This document shows positions 63,474-64,000 of a stretch of 64,000 nt of DNA, in pieces. Made by a program: the position numbers and the translations under genes. The DNA lies in the NCBI RefSeq assembly GCF_947497275.1, contig NZ_CANMFS010000001.1, positions 1 through 64,000 of the forward strand, read 5' to 3'. Each line of letters begins with the position of its first letter. The stretch's first letter is position 1. The DNA comes from an uncultured Sulfitobacter sp. (GTDB taxonomy: Bacteria > Pseudomonadota > Alphaproteobacteria > Rhodobacterales > Rhodobacteraceae). The notes under the pieces are model-generated. The model saw only the letters and a list, made by a program, of their open reading frames with translations. It did not search any database and was not told where the DNA came from.

Positions 63474-63774
63474 CAATCGGCAACACGACCTGCGCCCGAT
63501 CCGGCGCAGGTCAACCGCGATGCTGATGCACCGCATCGGGCGCGGTCCATGCGCCGACACAACGTTGCGACAAATCCTCCGTGTGATGCACGCACCCGGA
63601 AAATCGACATCTGTCTGGTAAACCGCCGTAGCGTACCCCGGCAAATCAAACACCGGCAGCGATGCAAGCCGCGACAGAGTGCTCTTTTTGACGGTGCAGC
63701 GGATTACGGGTTGTCTTTTAAGACCGAAGGCAGGATTTTCCGCCGCACCCGGGGAACGCTGTCAAGGAAGCTTT
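63474..63774. other. gap between the NhaC-family gene and the ABC permease
   Basis: Apart from the terminator hairpin at its start, no gene is supported. It presumably contains the promoter of the tupB-type permease; an AAGGAAGCTT site just precedes its ATG. Confidence 0.4.
63487..63512 (+). terminator. terminator-like hairpin after the NhaC-family gene
   Basis: A perfect 10-bp stem (GACCTGCGCC / GGCGCAGGTC) with a 6-base loop lies 13 bases after the stop codon. No T-run follows, so intrinsic termination is less certain. Confidence 0.55.
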
Positions 63775-64000
63775 ATGATCGAAATTCTGGAGGGGCTGAA
63801 AGCGGCGTTCCAGCTCGTTGTGGGGTTCGATGCAGAGCTATGGGAAATCAGCCTTCGATCCCTGCGGGTCACGCTGAGCGCACTTGTCATCGCCAGTGTC
63901 ATCGCGATCCCGTTAGGGACCTATCTTGCGGTTCAGCGATTTCGCTTTCGGCGGTTCGTGATCTCGCTAATCAACGCGCTGATGGGGCTGCCGCCGGTGG
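63775..64000 (+). CDS. ABC transporter permease, tungstate TupB-like (cut by window end)
   Basis: The open frame starts at ATG 63775 with AAGGAAG upstream, gives MIEILEGLKAAFQLVVGFDA, and continues to the window edge. The visible 75 residues include an N-terminal helix and an ALVIASVIAIPLGTYLAVQRF membrane segment as in TupB/ModB-type permeases. The order MIEI..GL..AFQLV.. then ELWEISLRSLRVTLS fits the tungstate permease subgroup better than ModB. The ATPase and binding protein genes would lie beyond the window. It would be a second molybdate/tungstate-type uptake system, next to modABC about 11 kb away. Confidence 0.75.
   Translation, partial: MIEILEGLKAAFQLVVGFDAELWEISLRSLRVTLSALVIASVIAIPLGTYLAVQRFRFRRFVISLINALMGLPPV

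Overview
The window is a 64 kb chromosomal stretch from a GC-rich alphaproteobacterium, most likely a marine Rhodobacterales member of the Roseobacter group. This is inferred from protein style and gene neighbourhoods: a cpa/tad pilus locus with an attached AAA+ ATPase gene, a ctaC-ctaB-small ORF-ctaG-ctaE-surf1-thrC-M16 peptidase order, lysC next to ptsP, the pdeM-helicase pair, and a GGGATATTT-type extragenic palindrome. No rRNA, tRNA, CRISPR array or prophage was seen.

Layout. 1-2870 is an eroded accessory zone: the tail of an IS66-type transposase, a frameshifted IS21-type istB, an intact MOSC-domain gene and a broken cytochrome c gene. 2871-5544 carries fhs and folD (one-carbon/tetrahydrofolate metabolism). 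5533-10364 holds a DUF2306-like membrane protein divergent from a membrane-anchored LytTR regulator, then a thioesterase, pdeM and a large Lhr-type helicase. 10794-22950 is a minus-strand cpa/tad (Flp pilus) locus: two pilins, cpaB, cpaC, an OmpA-like lipoprotein, tadZ, tadA, tadB, tadC, two TPR lipoproteins, prepilin peptidase and an AAA+ ATPase. A lytic transglycosylase is divergent from the pilins. 24205-32303 is a minus-strand block: CoA-transferase subunits, a YkuD-like protein with a damaged motif, topA, dprA, a broken membrane-protein gene and a TldD-type protease.

32468-40010 is the cytochrome c oxidase assembly cluster followed by thrC, an M16 peptidase and an acetyltransferase. 40066-49983 mixes a metallo-hydrolase-like protein, a GlcD-type flavoprotein, a purine/methylthioadenosine salvage group (mtnP, lysE-like, apt), a SulP transporter, a GAF histidine kinase, a flavin reductase-like protein, a GNAT and an EcsC protein. 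49980-52467 is a tightly overlapped modABC operon on the minus strand. 52578-64000 runs on the plus strand: NUDIX, DUF1178, SDR, lysC, ptsP, bifunctional putA, an NhaC-family antiporter, and the start of a tungstate-type ABC permease cut by the window end.

Most of the window is core metabolism. The most informative points are the pilus locus (Asp-Trp pilins, a strong terminator between two pilin genes, no tadE/F/G in the window, a dedicated-looking AAA+ ATPase and transglycosylase), the degraded genes near the left edge and beside tldD, and the loss of conserved glycines in the YkuD-like protein. I did not find convincing evidence of an entirely new system.
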